Shown here in pieces: positions 23,305 to 25,083 of a DNA stretch of 25,083 nucleotides. Location of the stretch: positions 1 to 25,083 of the forward strand of contig JAAZGX010000082.1 in assembly GCA_012511005.1 (NCBI GenBank). Reading direction: 5' to 3'. The position numbers were made by a program, and so were the translations under genes. Below the pieces are notes generated by a model. That model did no database searches, was not told the origin of the DNA, and saw nothing but the letters and a program-made list of their open reading frames with translations. Position 1 is the first letter of the stretch. Every line of letters starts with the position of its first letter. This stretch comes from Clostridiales bacterium (GTDB taxonomy: Bacteria; Bacillota; Clostridia; Oscillospirales; Acutalibacteraceae).

Positions 23305-23843
23305 AAATCCCTCTGTAAATTAAAAATGTTCGTACCAAATGCATCAACAGCAACAATAAGAGGCATATCCTCAACAAAAAAGCGTTTTATTGACTCACAG
23401 CCAAGCTCCGGATATGCAATTACCTCACACGATTTGATATTTTTACTGTAAAGCGCTCCTGCTCCGCCAACGGCACAAAAATAGATAGCTCGATTTTCTT
23501 TAATTGATTGAATAACATCCTCGCTCCGCTCACCCTTACCAATCATAGCAGAAAGTCCGTTTAGGAGGAGAGTTGGCGTAAAGATGTCCATACGGCTTGA
23601 GGTTGTGGGACCCGAACTGCCAACGGCAAGACCATTTTTCGCAGGAGTAGGACCCGTATAATAAATAACCGCATCTTTTAGAGGAAACGGCAAACTTTCA
23701 CCGTTTTCAAGTGAAGATACTAATCTTTTGTGTGCAGCATCCCGTGCGGTATAAATATGCCCGCTAAGCAGCACTCTATCCCCTGCTCTTAAATATTCTG
23801 CCGCCGCGCGAATGTCCTTTGCACTAACTTTTGTTTTTTCCAT
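23301..23843 (-). CDS. fumB: Fumarate hydratase class I / tartrate dehydratase beta subunit
   Basis: Beta (swivelling C-terminal) subunit of a [4Fe-4S] hydro-lyase that interconverts fumarate and malate or, in relatives, dehydrates tartrate. Start MEKTKVSAKDIRAAAEYLRAG at 23843, one base after the upstream stop (TAGAATG), gives 180 aa, the family length; the frame also runs 25 residues further upstream into the preceding gene. Diagnostic motifs: GDRVLLSGHIYTARDAAHKR, GPTPAKNGLAVGSSGPTTSSRMD and IGKGERSEDV. The Fe-S cysteines are on the alpha subunit, which is not adjacent as it normally is. The gene symbol denotes this beta subunit only, not E. coli class I FumB. Fumarase is more likely than tartrate dehydratase but cannot be proved here. 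Confidence 0.9.
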   Translation of the reverse strand: MEKTKVSAKDIRAAAEYLRAGDRVLLSGHIYTARDAAHKRLVSSLENGESLPFPLKDAVIYYTGPTPAKNGLAVGSSGPTTSSRMDIFTPTLLLNGLSAMIGKGERSEDVIQSIKENRAIYFCAVGGAGALYSKNIKSCEVIAYPELGCESIKRFFVEDMPLIVAVDAFGTNIFNLQRDL

Positions 23844-23844
23844 T

Positions 23845-24552
23845 CTAACCGAAAATATAGACTGAGCTTGTAAGGTCGCCGTCTGTTTCATCATCAGAGC
23901 TATTTTTAATCTTTTCATTCTGTGACTTTAAGCTCTTTTGAGATTCTTTAATTAAACTATCGGCCACGCTGCTCATATTATCTACAATAGAGCGGACTCT
24001 ATCCTCAAGCTGTGCAATCGCCTTATTAAAGACAGCGGCAAGCTCGCCTATATCTGTTGAAATGTCGCCCATTTTACTTGCGGTTTTTGTAATTGCCTCT
24101 CCCGTTTCTTTGTTAATATCCGAAATCTTTTCATTTGCCTTTGATATAAGCTTTTCGGAATGCAGCCGTGCGTCAAGCATGGCGGCGCCTAACTGCAACT
24201 CGACTGCCTTTAGTTTTTCACGGTCAACTGACAGTTTTTCCTTTTCAGCAATAAGAGCATTAAGTTTTTGAAGATTTTCTTCATTTTCGTTAGAAAGTTT
24301 TTGTATTTCTATTTCAAACTGTGATGATTTTTGTCTTTCTTCTTCAAGCTGCTGTGATACGGCTGCAAATTCGACTAATTTCTGCTCAAGTTCCGTTATC
24401 TTGTTTAAAAATGATGAAGCATCAGCGCAGGCAGTCGAATATTTCTGCTGTAAATCAGCATTTTCAGCATTTACAGCGGCAAGGTGCCTCATTACATCCT
24501 GTTTATTAAAACCACCAAAAATAGCGCTTTTGAAGATAATATCCTTATCCAT
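23845..24552 (-). CDS. DivIVA-like coiled-coil protein
   Basis: 235 aa. The N-terminus SAIFGGFNKQDVMRHLAAVN matches the DivIVA membrane-binding type (F-x-G-x-N-x-x-x-V), found in cell division and polarity proteins. A long coiled coil follows (about 25-205), almost free of Gly and Pro, with heptads in LQQKYSTACADASSFLNKI and later IAEKEKLSVDREKL. The tail from about 205 is Lys/Ser/Asp rich. No membrane helix. A cytosolic scaffold that recruits wall or division factors is a fair guess from family alone. RBS GGGGGG is 6 bases before the ATG. First gene of the run leading to pcrA. Confidence 0.78.
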   Translation of the reverse strand: MDKDIIFKSAIFGGFNKQDVMRHLAAVNAENADLQQKYSTACADASSFLNKITELEQKLVEFAAVSQQLEEERQKSSQFEIEIQKLSNENEENLQKLNALIAEKEKLSVDREKLKAVELQLGAAMLDARLHSEKLISKANEKISDINKETGEAITKTASKMGDISTDIGELAAVFNKAIAQLEDRVRSIVDNMSSVADSLIKESQKSLKSQNEKIKNSSDDETDGDLTSSVYIFG

Positions 24553-24574
24553 AAAAACCCCCCATTCATATTAG

Positions 24575-24603
24575 ATTATAGCAGATTATTCTTGTTAAAA
24601 CAA
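24575..24603 (-). promoter_or_regulatory. Promoter of the divIVA-like to pcrA operon
   Basis: On the minus strand TTGTTT (24598-24603) and TATAAT (24575-24580) with 17 bases between and TGC before the -10. No other clear promoter is seen within the five genes downstream. Confidence 0.6.
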
Positions 24604-24712
24604 CATTTTTTCATCATAAATATTAATCTTTCTATTTGTTTCATTAATTGTAATAAATTTAATAAAGAGAATCTTTCAATTACCGGCTGATTTCTATTCA
24701 AACAATGCGTTA

Positions 24713-24741
24713 TTGTATTAAAAAGACAGGATTTATATAAT
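24713..24741 (+). promoter_or_regulatory. Promoter of the HTH regulator gene
   Basis: TTGTAT (24713-24718) and TATAAT (24736-24741) with 17 bases between. Transcription would start about 24748, within the palindrome that follows. Confidence 0.6.
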
Positions 24742-24745
24742 AGAG

Positions 24746-24763
24746 ATACAACGGCCGTTGTAT
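24746..24763. promoter_or_regulatory. 18-bp perfect palindrome, likely operator of the HTH regulator
   Basis: ATACAACGGCCGTTGTAT is self-complementary over all 18 bases and lies between the -10 box and the Shine-Dalgarno, covering the predicted transcription start. It is not followed by a T-run, so it is not a terminator. Its position fits a repressor site, most simply for autoregulation by the gene just downstream. Confidence 0.6.
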
Positions 24764-24785
24764 TATTAAAAAAGGAGATAATTAT

Positions 24786-25083
24786 ATGATTATCAGCATT
24801 GGAGATACTATAAAACGACTGCGGCGTGAGCGTGAAATGACTCAGGAAACACTTGCAGATTTTTTAGGAGTATCGTTTCAAGCGATCAGTAAATGGGAAC
24901 GCGGCGAAACTTATCCCGATATTACAGCGCTTCCGTCAATAGCATCATTCTTCGGTGTAAGTGTTGATACCCTTTTAGGCGTAGACAGGGCTAAACAAGA
25001 GGAAAAGATACAAGAATACATCGATTTCTACTACAAGGAATGGCAGACAGAAAATTACGAGAAAACACTTGAGGTTATGAGAA
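24786..25083 (+). CDS. HTH-XRE (Cro/CI-type) transcriptional regulator, N-terminal part
   Basis: The first 99 codons are in the window and the rest runs off the right edge. ATG 24786 has AAAGGAGATAA upstream. Residues 5-65 form a helix-turn-helix of the XRE/Cro type: IGDTIKRLRREREMTQETLA, then FLGVSFQAISKWERGETYPD with the typical QAISKWE recognition helix. After LGVDR comes a charged helix (QEEKIQEYIDFYYKEW) that resembles the start of a TPR-like sensor domain, as in Clostridia XRE regulators. The gene probably represses itself through the palindrome at 24746-24763. The target genes downstream are not visible. Confidence 0.88.
   Translation, partial: MIISIGDTIKRLRREREMTQETLADFLGVSFQAISKWERGETYPDITALPSIASFFGVSVDTLLGVDRAKQEEKIQEYIDFYYKEWQTENYEKTLEVMR

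Noticed and set aside
24484..24690. Plus-strand ORF of 68 codons left of the HTH gene
   Set aside because: It overlaps the DivIVA-like start and its promoter, is rich in Ile/Phe/Asn as expected of AT-rich noncoding DNA, and has no RBS. The 233-base gap (24553-24785) otherwise holds only the two divergent promoters and the palindrome.
24746..24763. Palindrome as a terminator for an upstream transcript
   Set aside because: No T-run follows (ATTAAAAAAGG) and it sits between a good -10 box and an RBS.

Overview
This is an AT-rich stretch of a low-GC Firmicute chromosome, most likely class Clostridia near the Oscillospiraceae/Ruminococcaceae. The signs are Clostridia-style housekeeping neighbourhoods (dnaE next to pfkA, T-box-controlled pheST, tsaE-tsaB), a fused AroE-AroK protein, a secreted leucine-rich-repeat protein ending in a dockerin-like calcium-binding pair, and strong Shine-Dalgarno sites with extended -10 promoters. 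The lineage is inferred from gene content and was not tested by search. I see no rRNA, tRNA, CRISPR array, insertion sequence, integrase or phage gene; this is core chromosome with a few accessory genes.

Layout. 1-104 (-): start of a lipoprotein gene cut by the window edge. 280-3789 (+): dnaE, then pfkA (3906-4877). 4897-5295 (-): a Thr/Asn-rich lipoprotein with a 27-bp tandem repeat. 5435-8737 (+): aroE-aroK fusion, aroQ and a GPH-family sugar/cation symporter, tightly packed. 11462-8730 (-): a four-gene cluster of a TIM-barrel sugar isomerase-like protein, a small two-helix membrane protein, the LRR/dockerin-like secreted protein and a multi-pass membrane protein. 11586-15251 (+): T-box leader (UUC specifier), pheS, pheT. 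15339-16238 (+): ROK sugar kinase. 17896-16298 (-): tsaE-tsaB-rpiB, facing the ROK gene across a bidirectional terminator. 17988-19169 (+): a RodA/FtsW-type SEDS glycosyltransferase whose start codon is anomalous. 24552-19194 (-): a five-gene run of a DivIVA-like coiled-coil protein, a fumarate hydratase class I beta subunit without its alpha subunit, a PiT phosphate transporter, its DUF47/PhoU-like partner and PcrA helicase. 24786-end (+): start of an HTH-XRE regulator behind a promoter carrying a perfect 18-bp palindrome.

How the genes fit together. Most are central: replication and repair (dnaE, pcrA), glycolysis and pentose phosphate (pfkA, ROK kinase, rpiB), aromatic amino acid precursors (aroEK, aroQ), Phe-tRNA charging (pheST, sensed by the T-box), the tRNA t6A modification (tsaB, tsaE), cell-wall elongation (rodA) and phosphate uptake (pit plus DUF47). 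The points most worth a second look are the altered substrate and P-loop residues in the AroE-AroK fusion, the missing canonical start of rodA, the orphan fumarase beta subunit inside a cell-division/phosphate operon, the LRR/dockerin-like operon, and the palindromic operator at the right edge.
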